A DNA stretch of 64,000 nucleotides, taken from Azospirillum brasilense (GTDB lineage: Bacteria; Pseudomonadota; Alphaproteobacteria; Azospirillales; Azospirillaceae). Positions 53,087-63,892 of this stretch are shown here, piece by piece (within the stretch, counting starts at the first letter, position 1; the number at the start of each line of letters is the position of its first letter). The notes below the pieces were generated by a model, which had not been told where the DNA came from, searched no databases, and saw nothing but the letters and a program-made list of their open reading frames with translations. The DNA lies in assembly GCF_007827815.1 (NCBI RefSeq), contig NZ_VITH01000010.1:1-64000 (forward strand), given 5' to 3'. The translations under genes and the position numbers were made by a program.

Positions 53087-54313
53087 ATGATGTCAGGTTC
53101 GGGCCTTTCCACCCTTCACATTTTCGCCTCCGCAACGAAGCGGCGGCGACAGCCCCTCGGGTTTCTCTCCGCAGCCCTGCTGGCGGCGATCGCCCACGTC
53201 CCGTTGACTGGCCCGGTCCACGCCGCGGACCAGCCGCACCTTGCCACCGTCACCACACTGCGCAAGGATGCGGACAGCCAGCCGGCCAAGATGCTCCAGT
53301 TCGGCGTCTACCGGACGGAAGCTGACGCCTGGGTCGCCTGGAAGGCCGTCGTCCGGCGCCAGCCCGACATGGTCGCCGACCTGGTCCCCCGAGTCGCCCC
53401 GCAACGGCCCGGTGTTCCCGACTCCGGCTTCGTTCTGCGGGCCGCCCCCCTGCCCGACCTCGACCCCAACTTCGTCTGCCGCCGGATCGTCGGCGGCGGC
53501 GGCAGTTGCCTCGTGGTCGACGCCGCCGAGCGGCCGGCCGCAGCCCCAACCGCCGCACCGGAGGACAACGACCACAACGGCGTCGTCACCTACAGCCCGG
53601 ACCAGAGCCGGGAAATGCAGGAGATCGAGCGGCAGGCGTCGCGCCTGTCGCGGATCGCCGCCATCGTGCCCGGCAACGAGGCACGGGTTGACATCGGGGC
53701 GTTGAAGGCCAGTCGCTGGAACCTCTGCTCCCTGACCTTCGACGACGGGCCACATCCGTCGGTGACTCCGCGGATCCTCGACATCCTGCGCAGCGAGGGC
53801 GTGCGGGCGACCTTCTTCCCGATCGGCAACGTCGCGGTCCGCCACCCGCGGATCATCCAACGCATCGTTCAGGAGGGGCATGAGGTCGGCAACCACAGCC
53901 TGACCCACCCCAACATGCGCACCCTGAACACCGAGGCGCAACGCGCGCAGATCGCGGAAACGAATCGCATCCTGTCCCAGTCCGGCGCCGACCCGGTGCT
54001 GTTCCGCCCGCCCGCCGGACGCTGGAACAACGACACGCTGAACGCCGTCGAACAGGAAAAGATGAGCCCGGCGCTGTGGAACGTCGACACGCGCGACTGG
54101 TTCACCCGCGATGCCGGCAAGATCATGGCTCAACTCGAAGCGACCGGCACCATCGGCAGCGTTGTCCTGATGCACACCACCTACAACGCGACGGCGGAAG
54201 CCCTTCCCCGGGCCATCGGCCTGCTGCGCACGCGCGGTTGCCGCTTCGTCACCCTGTCGGAATGGATCACCAGCCTGAACAGCCTCGCCACGCCGCGCAT
54301 CGCGCAGCGCTGA
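53087..54313 (+). CDS. Exported polysaccharide deacetylase with N-terminal SPOR-like domain
   Basis: A 408-residue protein. A signal or anchor segment (about 24-46) is followed by a SPOR-like region (QFGVYRTEADAWVAWKAVV, about 70-120) of the type that binds denuded peptidoglycan. A linker leads to a NodB/CE4 catalytic domain: TFDDGP (Asp219, Asp220), HSLTH (His270, His274 as metal ligands), RPPAGRWN, and a late VVLMHTTYNA carrying the catalytic His. It would remove acetyl groups from N-acetylhexosamine in peptidoglycan or an exported glycan. The SPOR-like domain argues for peptidoglycan. Its own promoter probably lies in the AT-rich gap upstream. Confidence 0.88.
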   Translation: MMSGSGLSTLHIFASATKRRRQPLGFLSAALLAAIAHVPLTGPVHAADQPHLATVTTLRKDADSQPAKMLQFGVYRTEADAWVAWKAVVRRQPDMVADLVPRVAPQRPGVPDSGFVLRAAPLPDLDPNFVCRRIVGGGGSCLVVDAAERPAAAPTAAPEDNDHNGVVTYSPDQSREMQEIERQASRLSRIAAIVPGNEARVDIGALKASRWNLCSLTFDDGPHPSVTPRILDILRSEGVRATFFPIGNVAVRHPRIIQRIVQEGHEVGNHSLTHPNMRTLNTEAQRAQIAETNRILSQSGADPVLFRPPAGRWNNDTLNAVEQEKMSPALWNVDTRDWFTRDAGKIMAQLEATGTIGSVVLMHTTYNATAEALPRAIGLLRTRGCRFVTLSEWITSLNSLATPRIAQR

Positions 54314-54347
54314 GGAGGGAAAGCAGAATCGGTGCCGGACGGCCCCG

Positions 54348-54380
54348 CCGCCTCTTTCCCGGCTGTCGGGAAAGAGGCGG
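54348..54380. terminator. Bidirectional hairpin terminator
   Basis: A perfect 14-bp stem (54348-54361 with 54367-54380) has a GCTGT loop and lies between the convergent deacetylase and mucR genes. Confidence 0.75.
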
Positions 54381-54398
54381 TTCGGAACGGACGCGTGG

Positions 54399-54866
54399 TC
54401 AGGCGACGTTCTTGGCGCGGCCGCGGCGGGCCGGCTTCGCCGGAGCGGCGGCCTTCTTGCCGAGACCGATCGACTTGGCGAAGGCGGACCGCTGCTCCGC
54501 ATAGTTCGGGGCGGTCATCGGATAGTCCGCGGGCAGGCCCCATTTGCGGCGGTATTCGTCCGGAGTCATTCCATAAGCCGTGCGCAGATAGCGCTTCAGC
54601 ATCTTCAGCTTCTTACCGTCCTCAAGGCAGACGATGTAGTCCGGCATCACCGACTTCTTCACCGGCACGGCAGGGCGCAGTTCCACCGCCTCCGGCTCCA
54701 CCGGACGACCCGTGCCCGACAGACTTTGGTGGACGATCCGGATGAGGTTCGGAAGATCATTCACCGCGATCTGGTTCGAGCGGACATAAGACGCAACGAT
54801 CTTACCCGTCATGGCGACCAGATCGCTGGCCGAATTCTCAGAACCGTCGGTGTCGCTGCTTTGCAT
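54399..54866 (-). CDS. mucR: MucR/Ros-family regulator lacking two zinc ligands
   Basis: A 155-residue regulator: acidic N-terminus, oligomerisation region (about 15-55), MucR DNA-binding domain (about 75-135) and a basic Ala/Lys/Arg tail. The core reads YIVCLEDGKKLKMLKRYLRTAYGMTPDEYRRKW. Cys80 and Asp83 remain, but the two histidines of the usual HLxTHYG are Tyr93 and Ala97, so zinc cannot bind in the usual way. Zinc-less Ros/MucR proteins that still fold and bind DNA have been described in Mesorhizobium. MucR proteins control exopolysaccharide, motility and cell-cycle genes. ATG 54866 has AAGGA 8 nt upstream. Its neighbours are envelope genes. Confidence 0.9.
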   Translation of the reverse strand: MQSSDTDGSENSASDLVAMTGKIVASYVRSNQIAVNDLPNLIRIVHQSLSGTGRPVEPEAVELRPAVPVKKSVMPDYIVCLEDGKKLKMLKRYLRTAYGMTPDEYRRKWGLPADYPMTAPNYAEQRSAFAKSIGLGKKAAAPAKPARRGRAKNVA

Positions 54867-55044
54867 GTCAGTTTCCTTCGAGAACGAATGATCCAGAACG
54901 GAGGATGGGCAAAGTGATGCGCAAAGCGCAAGCCTGTGCATCAGGTTTAACATGCAAATGTGTAATGTGTTTCACGCAGGACACGCGGCCGGACGGTCCA
55001 GTCGAACGGAAATAGTAGGCTCCGGCGGCGAAATCCCTGCCCGT

Positions 55045-56370
55045 TCAGGCGGCGGAATGCGCGCTCCTAATCAGGTCGGCGTACCAGCGGGCCGAGGCTT
55101 TCGGCGTGCGTTTCTGCGATTCGAAGTCGACGTGGACGATGCCGAAACGGTTGCCGTACCCGCTTCCCCACTCGAAATTATCCAGAAGCGACCAGACGAA
55201 GTAACCGCGCACATCCGCTCCGCCGCGAATCGCCTCGTGCATTGAGGCGTTATAGAGTCGCAGGTAGTTGATTCGGTGCTGGTCGTCGATGACACCCGAT
55301 TCGTCCGGCGAATCGCTGCCGCCGCAACCGTTTTCCGTAATGACGATGGGCATGCGGTAACGGCGGGTGATGTCCAGCAGCTCGTCGCGGAAGGCGTCGG
55401 GGAAAACCGCCCATCCGACACCATAGGTCGGCGAATCGGGGGGCGCGTCGCCCCAGCCGTAACCCCAGGTGGTGCCGGGGGTCGCGCGGGCGAAGATCGG
55501 GCCGTAGTGGTTCAGGCCGAACCAGTCCATGGGCCGGCAGATTCGCGCCATGTCGCCCGCCTTCACGTAAGGCTCGATGGCGCGGGCGACGCGCGGCGGG
55601 TAGTGGCCGAGGAGCTGCGGATCGCAGAAGGTCAGGTTCCAGTGCTCGTCCAGCAGGGCGGCGGCCTCCGCGTTCTCGGGCCGGCCGCCTTCCGGCAGCA
55701 CGCGTTGGCGGTTGTGCACCGCCCCGATGGACGCGCCGGGGACCAAGTCACGGATCACGTCCACCCCGGCCCCATGGGCAAGGTTGACATGGTGGATGGC
55801 CCGCAGATGCTGGTCGCGGTCGGTGATGCCGGGGGCCGCCCAGGGAATGGCGTAGCCGAACAGGGTGAAGACGGAGAACTCGTTGAAGGTGATCCAACGC
55901 TTCACCCGGTCGCCGTAGCGCCGCGCCAACAGCGCCGTGTAATCGGCGTACCAGCCGGCGCTGTCCCGGCTCGCCCAGCCGCCGCGGTCCTGCAGGGCCT
56001 GCGGCAGGTCCCAGTGATAGACGCACAGCCAGGGCTCGATCCCCACCCCCAGCACCGCGTCGATCAGGCGGTCGTAGAAGTCCAGACCCGGTTGGTTGAC
56101 CGCCCCCCGCCCGCGCGGCAGCACCCTGGGCCACGCCACGGAGAATCGGTAGGCATCCACCCCCAGCCCGCTCATCAGCGCGACGTCCTCGGCGTAGCGG
56201 TGATAATGGTCGCAGGCGACGTCGCCGGTGTCGCCGTTCACCACACCGCCCGCCGTGCGGCAGCGCGTGTCCCAGATGCTCGGACCGCGCCCGTCCGCCG
56301 CCGCGGCACCCTCGATCTGATAGGCGGAGGTGGAGACCCCCCAGACAAAATCCTTCGGCAGCTCCGCCAT
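55045..56370 (-). CDS. GH1 beta-glucosidase
   Basis: A 441-residue glycoside hydrolase family 1 enzyme. The N-terminal signature FVWGVSTSAYQIEGA is at 8-22, the acid/base Glu at 164 in TFNEF (the common motif is TFNEP), and the nucleophile Glu at 346 in ITENG. WSLLDNFEWGSGY near the C-terminus shapes the sugar site. It hydrolyses beta-glucosides; with no signal peptide it acts in the cytoplasm. The ATG at 56370 has GGAG upstream; a TTG at 56388 is not needed. It is divergent from a close paralogue at 56505, suggesting duplication. Physiological substrates might be plant glucosides or cello-oligosaccharides (inference). Confidence 0.93.
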   Translation of the reverse strand: MAELPKDFVWGVSTSAYQIEGAAAADGRGPSIWDTRCRTAGGVVNGDTGDVACDHYHRYAEDVALMSGLGVDAYRFSVAWPRVLPRGRGAVNQPGLDFYDRLIDAVLGVGIEPWLCVYHWDLPQALQDRGGWASRDSAGWYADYTALLARRYGDRVKRWITFNEFSVFTLFGYAIPWAAPGITDRDQHLRAIHHVNLAHGAGVDVIRDLVPGASIGAVHNRQRVLPEGGRPENAEAAALLDEHWNLTFCDPQLLGHYPPRVARAIEPYVKAGDMARICRPMDWFGLNHYGPIFARATPGTTWGYGWGDAPPDSPTYGVGWAVFPDAFRDELLDITRRYRMPIVITENGCGGSDSPDESGVIDDQHRINYLRLYNASMHEAIRGGADVRGYFVWSLLDNFEWGSGYGNRFGIVHVDFESQKRTPKASARWYADLIRSAHSAA

Positions 56371-56504
56371 CGCCGTCTCCGTCCACAACCAGGGTCCATA
56401 CCCATACTACCTTTGGCGGAATGGTCAAGAAACAGGCATAATGACGGGCGAATGGTTCGACGGAGCGATCTCCCTTGGAACATAAGGCTGTGGAACGGCG
56501 AGCG

Positions 56505-57890
<1,386 letters not shown>

Positions 57891-59781
57891 ATCTCCTCGC
57901 CCGTATAGACCGGACAATTCCGGCACACGCCGGGCAAAGCCGCCTCGTCGCCGGCCATCATGGCAAGCCTCACCGCCCGGTAGCGCTCACCGTTCCAGAT
58001 GTCCGCCAGGGAGCCCTGCCTCAGGTTGCCCATGACCTCGATGCCGGAGATGTCGTAACAGCAGAGCGTCACATCGCCGTTGGGACGGATCACCGATTCC
58101 GTGAAAGGCGCACCGCAGAATCCGCGGCGCCGTCCCGGATTGACGTCGACCGTCAGCGCCTCTTCCTCTCCCGTCTGTGTCCAGCCCGGCCATTTGTAGG
58201 CGTAGTTCGTGGCGATCGGCAGGCCGGGAAAATCCTTGATCAGAAAGGCCGGAGTCGCAGCGGTCGGCGGGTCCCCCGGGCGGCGCAGAATGTTGTTGGA
58301 GATGATCAACTGCACGCCGGCGGGTTCCAGGTAACGGCGCATCAGGGTCAGGTTCCGGCGCACCGTCGGATAGTGGGAGCCCCGGCGGATGGCGTCATTC
58401 TCCTCCGGCGAGCGACCGTCAATCGACACATAGATCTTTTCCACCCCGCAATCCGCCAGGGCGCGGCATCGCTCTTCGGTCGCCAGCATGGCGTTGGTGA
58501 CGAAATGGATCTGATTGATCGACGTCTCGTCCCTCAGGCGCCGGATCATCGCTTCCAGGTGGGGATTCATCAGCGGCTCCCCTCCCAGATACATGACGCA
58601 ACTGACCAGCGCCTCTGTTCCCTTGAGATCCCGCAGTATGTGCTCGAACAGGTCCGCCTTCAGCAAACGGCGTTCGGTGCTGTGGTAGGCCACGCCGGTG
58701 GTGCAGTGACGGCAACGCAGGTTGCATGCGCTGGAGGACTCAATGCGGACCCTCATCGGCAGCATGGCCGTTCCGGCGCTTCCCTGCCCGCTCCAGCCAT
58801 TGAGGGCGACGGCGGCGGCTCGCCGGTAGTCATCGACATCGATGCAGCGGAGCACCAGCCGGTGCAGAGCCATTTTGGCTCCCAGCCTCACGGTCGCGTC
58901 CGCGGAGTTGACCAGGGTGTGCAGGAGGGTGGTGGCCTCCTCGATGCGGCCGAGCTCGGACAAGGCGAGGCCATGTTCGTAGACGAGGGACTCCTGGCGG
59001 GGGTCCAGCCGGAGGGCGCGGCCATGGGTCCGTTCGGCAGCGACGGTGTCCCCCTGCCCCGCCTCGGCACGGCCGAGCGCCGTCAGCATGGCAGGGCGGT
59101 GGGGTTCGAGAGCGACCGCGGCCCGCGCCTGGAGCGCGGCCCCCGAGGCATCTCCGATGCGGTTGAGCACCCCCGCCAGATTGAGACGGCTGTTTGCCCC
59201 AAGCGGCTGCTGAACGACCGCCATCCGATAGGCCACCGCGGCCTCCAGCGACCGCTCCGCCTGGACCAGGGCGTTGCCGTGGTTGAAGTGGCACTCGGGA
59301 AAGACCGGCCGCAGCACCGTCGCGCGGCGATAGGAGTCGAGCGCCTTCTCAAGATCGCCCGCTTGCCGCAACGCACCGCCGAGAACGTGCAGCGCCTCCG
59401 CCGAGCCGGGATTGGCTGCGACCGCGCAACACAGGCGCGCGCAAGCCGCCTTGGCGGCCCCCGACTGCAAAGCGACCAGCCCCCACAGCCGCAGCGTGTC
59501 CGCATGGTCCGGCACCGCGTGCAGCACGGCGCGGTAAGCCGTATCCGCTTCCGGCAGGCGTCCCTGCTGATGCAGCGCCACCGCCTGCCGGAAACTCACG
59601 GAAAAATCCTGCATGACTCCAGCCCCTTGCACCTGCGCCCCGTCGAGTCGTCGCGGCTCAAGGAAGCACCCCCATGACGAGAAATGCAATCCTATGGATC
59701 ACGCTTTGGGTAGATGGTTGAGGACGATGGATTCCCTGGGATAGAAACATCCACCACCCCGACGAACCAGGGACGTTCTCC

Positions 59782-61935
59782 ATGAGTGCGCCAGTTCCTT
59801 CCGAAACGCTCCTGGCGAACGCGATGGCTCTGCACCGGACCGGCAACCTTGCCGGCGCCGAACCGCTGTACCGCACCCTCCTGGAACGGCAGCCCGACCA
59901 TCCCGACGCGCTGCATCTCCTCGGGGTGCTGCGGAGCCAGGCCGGCGATCCGGCGGAGGGAGCTTCCCTGATCGCCGAGGCCATCGCCCGTCGCGGCACT
60001 GTCGCCGCCTACCACGCCAACCTCGCGCTTGCATTGAAGGCGCTCGGGTGCTTCGACAAGGCGGAGGCGGCGCTGCGGAGCGCCATCGCCCTAGCCCCGG
60101 GAGTGGGCCCGCTCGTCGCGCTGGGGGGCGTGCGGCGGGCCGGCGGCCGCTATGCCGAAGCACTGGCCGTCTACCGCGCCGCCCAGACCATCGATCCGGG
60201 TGACGGTGCCGCGCAGGAGGGAATCGCCCATGCCGTCTCTGAACTCGCCAGGATGGATTCCGGCAAGCCGGCCTCGGCCCTGACGGCCTACCGCCGGGCC
60301 TTCCGGCTCCGCCCCGCCGCGCCCTATGCGGCTTACAATTTCGCCCTGACGCTTCAGAAGGCCGGGGAAACCGGGGCCGCCATTCCAATTTTCCAGGCGG
60401 CGGCGGCCCTCGACCCGGCCGAACCGGCGGTGCTCTCCGGACTCGGGCTGGCCCTGCTCCCGGTGGCGCACGGCGACCGGGCCGCCGCGATGCGCGCGCA
60501 GGCAATCCTCGCGCGGGTGGCCCGGCTGCGCCCGCGCGACGCGCAAGACCGCTTCCATCTGGCCGAGGCCGCCCAGGCGGCGGGGGATGCCGACAGCGCC
60601 GCAACGGCCTACAAGGACACGGCGGCCCTGCGCCCCACGGACTACACGGCGTGGGAGAACGCCGCCCTCCTCGACGCGCGTGGCGACCGTCTTGCCGCCC
60701 TCGCCGTCCATGCCGGCGGGCTGATGGCTGCGGCGCGGGCGAAGCATCTGTTCTGGAAGGCGCCCGTCTACATCGCCATGCATGTGGCGAACGACCGGAT
60801 CGCGGCGGGACGACCGGACGCCGCGAAGCTGGCGCTCGACCATTTCCGTCAGGCCGCGGCGGACGAGAACCGGGACCTGCTGCCCTGGATCGATTTCCTG
60901 CGCGGCTCGCTGCTCCTGCGCATGCCGGGGGACGAGGCGGCAGGGAACAAGGCGGCAGGCCGGGCCGTGCTGAAGACGCTGGTCCCCGCCCTGCCCTTTC
61001 TGCGCCACGTCACGTTCGGCGACGATTTCGACGCCCTCTGCCGGTCGGTTTCGCCAAAGGAACGCGCGGACCACCGGGCGGGCTTCCAGTCGGAACCAGC
61101 CGCCGCAGGTGCGGGACCGTTGCTGTTCGCAGCCTGTGACGACCGCTACCTGCGGCTGTTCGCAGCCTCTCTTCTGCTGACGGTGGACGCCTTCTGCGGC
61201 GAGGGGCAGCGGGTCCACCTCCACATCGCCGACCCCGGCCCGGACATCGCGGAGGTCGTCTCCAGCCTGCGGGCGCCGCTGCGGCGCTGCCGCCTCACCA
61301 TCAGCACCGAGCGGACGCCGCCGGATCTCGATCCGGCAAGCCGGTGCACCCTCTACACCTGCCTGCGCCTGATGAGGGCGCCGGACGTGCTGGACCTCCA
61401 CGGGCATCCGCCGCTGGTCATGATCGACATCGACGCTCTGCTGCCGATCGACCCGCGACGCCTCGTCGACGCCATGGCGCCGGAAGAAGAGGCGATGCTC
61501 ATCCATCGCCCGGACAGCCTGGACTATCTCTACAACACCATCAGCAACGGCCTGATCGTGCTGCGCCCGAGCGATGCCATGCTGGAGGTTCTGGAGCGCA
61601 CGGCCACCGTCCTCCTGCATTGGCAGCGGCAGCGCAGCATGGCCTATTTCCTCGACCAGATGGCGCTGATCCAGGGGTTCGCGGATGTGGAGCGCCGGCG
61701 CGGCGCGGTCGGCATCCTGCCGATCGAGGAACTGGGCCGCCGCCTTGGCGTGTCCAACGTCTTCCTGCCGTTTTTCGACGAGAAGCACCGCGCCGGCTTC
61801 ACCGACCGGATGTCCGCGCTGACGGACCGCATCCATGAGGAAACGCGGACCGAGGGCCGCTCCGAGGAGGAACGTCGCGCCGCCTTGACCGACTTGGTGC
61901 GCCGGCTTCAGGCCGCGACGCACACGCCGCGGTAG
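59782..61935 (+). CDS. TPR protein with C-terminal GT-A-like glycosyltransferase domain
   Basis: A 717-residue protein. The first roughly 300 residues are TPR repeats (LHRTGNLAGAEPLYRTLLERQPDHPDALHLLG and further copies). The C-terminal part from about 435 (LLFAACDDRYLRLFAASLLLTVDAF) looks like a nucleotide-diphospho-sugar transferase with a DxD motif at Asp549/Asp551 (VMIDIDALLP). It has no signal or membrane segment. The TPR domain resembles that of the divergent radical SAM protein, so the two probably arose together or share a partner. A protein glycosyltransferase or surface-glycan role is inferred; donor and acceptor are unknown. Its stop is 8 bp from that of the convergent ABC gene. 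Confidence 0.78.
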   Translation: MSAPVPSETLLANAMALHRTGNLAGAEPLYRTLLERQPDHPDALHLLGVLRSQAGDPAEGASLIAEAIARRGTVAAYHANLALALKALGCFDKAEAALRSAIALAPGVGPLVALGGVRRAGGRYAEALAVYRAAQTIDPGDGAAQEGIAHAVSELARMDSGKPASALTAYRRAFRLRPAAPYAAYNFALTLQKAGETGAAIPIFQAAAALDPAEPAVLSGLGLALLPVAHGDRAAAMRAQAILARVARLRPRDAQDRFHLAEAAQAAGDADSAATAYKDTAALRPTDYTAWENAALLDARGDRLAALAVHAGGLMAAARAKHLFWKAPVYIAMHVANDRIAAGRPDAAKLALDHFRQAAADENRDLLPWIDFLRGSLLLRMPGDEAAGNKAAGRAVLKTLVPALPFLRHVTFGDDFDALCRSVSPKERADHRAGFQSEPAAAGAGPLLFAACDDRYLRLFAASLLLTVDAFCGEGQRVHLHIADPGPDIAEVVSSLRAPLRRCRLTISTERTPPDLDPASRCTLYTCLRLMRAPDVLDLHGHPPLVMIDIDALLPIDPRRLVDAMAPEEEAMLIHRPDSLDYLYNTISNGLIVLRPSDAMLEVLERTATVLLHWQRQRSMAYFLDQMALIQGFADVERRRGAVGILPIEELGRRLGVSNVFLPFFDEKHRAGFTDRMSALTDRIHEETRTEGRSEEERRAALTDLVRRLQAATHTPR

Positions 61936-61943
61936 AAGGCTCG

Positions 61944-63773
61944 CTACTCCGCGACCGCTGCGATCCTCCGATCCCCACAAGGCACCTCGCGCACCCGAAC
62001 GGTGTCGTCCGTCCGGTCGAGCAGCAGCTTGCGGCGGTGGTGCGCCTCCAGTCCGGGGTGGCTGCCGATGGTGATCAGGGTGGCGTCGGGGAACTCGGCG
62101 TCGATCAGGCGCAGCATCGCCTCCTCGGTCCGCGGGTCCAGGCTGTCGGTGGAGTCCTCCAGGAAGATCCAGTCGGGACGGTGGACCAGAAGACGGGCGA
62201 AGCCCAGCAACTGCTGCTCCGGCACCGCCAGGACCTCGTCCCAGCTGTCGAGCTCGTCCAGCCGCGGCCGCAGATGGCCGAGCCCGACCCGCTCCAGCGC
62301 CGCCGTCGCCGCGGCATCGCCCACCGTCTCCACACCCAGGGGATAGCTGAGGGCGGCGCGCAGCGTGTCGTGCGGCAGATAGGGGCGCTCGGCCATGAAG
62401 AACACGCGGGAGAGGGCGGGCAGCACGACGCTTCCCCCGCCCCAGGGCCAGACCCGCGCCACCGCCCGGAACAGCCGCACCGCCGCCGCCGGATCGCCGA
62501 CGATCAGCACACGCTCGCCGGGGCGGATCTCCAGGTCGAAGGGCTCCACCACCCGGCGCCCGTCCGGCTCGGCGATGGACAGGCCGCGGAAGCTCAGGCT
62601 GTGCCCGCCCTCGCTGCGCTCCACGGTGATGCGCTCCGTCCCCTCCCCGCCGATCTCGCGGTCCAGGCGCTGGAGCGCCTCGTGCAGGCCCAGCACGCGC
62701 TCCACCGAGGCCTTCCATTCCGCGGCGCGGGCGAGGTTGTCGATCGGCCAGGACAGCGCGCCGACCGTCTGCTGGAAGGCCTGCGCCGTCTGCATCAGCA
62801 CGCCGAGCGAGATGGCTCCGGCGATGTAGCTGGGCGACGCGACGAGGATCGGGAAGACGGCCGACAGCACCGAATAGGCGGCGCTGAAGACCATCATGTT
62901 GGACAGGGCGTGGGTCTGGCCGTTCCAGCCCCGCTGCACCCCGCCGAACAGCAGACGCAGCCGGTCGCGCTCCCCCGACTCGCCGTGCAGGAGCGCCACG
63001 TCCTGCGCGTTCTCCCGCACGCGGGCGAGGCCGAAGCGGAAGGACGCCTCGTGCCCCTGCCGCCGGTTCACCGCCTTGACCAGCGGCTTTCCCATCAGCA
63101 GGGCGATGCTCGTTCCGACCGCCGCGTAGACCAGGGCGATGTAGAGAAGATAGCCCGGCACGTGGAACGTGCTCCCGGCCAGCGTCACCTCCGGCGCCCC
63201 GGACAGCCGCCACAGGATGTTGGTGAAGCTGATCAGCAGCAGCGCGCAATAGGACAGCGACAGGACGAGGTCGATGGCCGCCTCGGTCGCGATGCGGATG
63301 TCCTCGGCGATGCGCCCGTCCGGGTTGTCGTGGTCGCCGGGCAGATAGGTCACCTGATGCTGCCGGCCGCGCGTCAGCCAGTCGCCCAGAAGCTTGTGGG
63401 TCAGCCAGGTGCGCCAGCCCAGTTGCAGGCGGCGCTTCACCCGCAGATGCAGGATGGTGTTGGCGATGTTGAACAGGATGATCCCGCCCGCCGCGGCGAT
63501 CATCAGCAGGAAGCGGTCCATCGAGCGCTGCTCCAGCGCGTCGAACAGGTGTTGGCTCCACAGGTTCAGCAGGATGGGAACGACCACCTGCCCGACCGTC
63601 AGCAGCCCCAGCGCACCGGCGAGAAGCCACACGGTCCAGTTCCGGCCGTCCGACTGAGGGCCGTCCGACTGAGGGCCGTTCGACTGGGAACCTCCGGACC
63701 AGAAGCCGCCGGCAAGATGGAGGAAACGGCGGGTGAAACCGGATCGGTCCGGCGTCCTGGACGCGATCGACAT
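61944..63773 (-). CDS. SbmA/BacA-like ABC protein with a degenerate nucleotide-binding domain
   Basis: A 609-residue protein of the ABCD/SbmA-BacA-related type. The transmembrane domain (about 45-345) has the family pattern NLWSQHLFDALEQR and RWRTWLT-like RTWLTHKLLGDWL. An ATPase-like domain follows (about 390-590). Its Walker A is GDPAAAVRL (426-434) instead of GxxGxGKST, the signature is LAVPEQQ instead of LSGGEQQ, and Walker B reads IFLEDSTDSLD, with the Asp-Glu pair swapped. ATP hydrolysis is therefore unlikely. True BacA/SbmA proteins lack this domain and are proton-driven; this may be an intermediate form. AAGGG precedes the ATG. Peptide or fatty acid transport is possible. Confidence 0.85.
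   Translation of the reverse strand: MSIASRTPDRSGFTRRFLHLAGGFWSGGSQSNGPQSDGPQSDGRNWTVWLLAGALGLLTVGQVVVPILLNLWSQHLFDALEQRSMDRFLLMIAAAGGIILFNIANTILHLRVKRRLQLGWRTWLTHKLLGDWLTRGRQHQVTYLPGDHDNPDGRIAEDIRIATEAAIDLVLSLSYCALLLISFTNILWRLSGAPEVTLAGSTFHVPGYLLYIALVYAAVGTSIALLMGKPLVKAVNRRQGHEASFRFGLARVRENAQDVALLHGESGERDRLRLLFGGVQRGWNGQTHALSNMMVFSAAYSVLSAVFPILVASPSYIAGAISLGVLMQTAQAFQQTVGALSWPIDNLARAAEWKASVERVLGLHEALQRLDREIGGEGTERITVERSEGGHSLSFRGLSIAEPDGRRVVEPFDLEIRPGERVLIVGDPAAAVRLFRAVARVWPWGGGSVVLPALSRVFFMAERPYLPHDTLRAALSYPLGVETVGDAAATAALERVGLGHLRPRLDELDSWDEVLAVPEQQLLGFARLLVHRPDWIFLEDSTDSLDPRTEEAMLRLIDAEFPDATLITIGSHPGLEAHHRRKLLLDRTDDTVRVREVPCGDRRIAAVAE
63644..63688. repeat. Three tandem 15-bp units in the BacA-like gene
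   Basis: Units at 63644-63658 and 63659-63673 are identical (GGCCGTCCGACTGAG); the third (63674-63688) has two changes. They encode the QSDGP repeats near residues 30-43, ahead of the first membrane segment. Copy number may vary between strains. Confidence 0.85.
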
Positions 63774-63892
63774 GGCCCTTCACCCCCTGGGCTTGAAGCA
63801 AGACCTCCTTTACCCTAACGAACAGTTTATTACCAACAGCTTGCCCCGCACCGCACCAAAGCTCTGGCGCACCGCCACAAAGTCATAGTTGG

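Noticed and set aside
60091..63801. A 1236-codon open frame spanning the antisense of the TPR-glycosyltransferase gene and an alternative frame of the BacA-like gene
   Set aside because: It has no domain pattern and is explained by codon bias of the two real genes beneath it.
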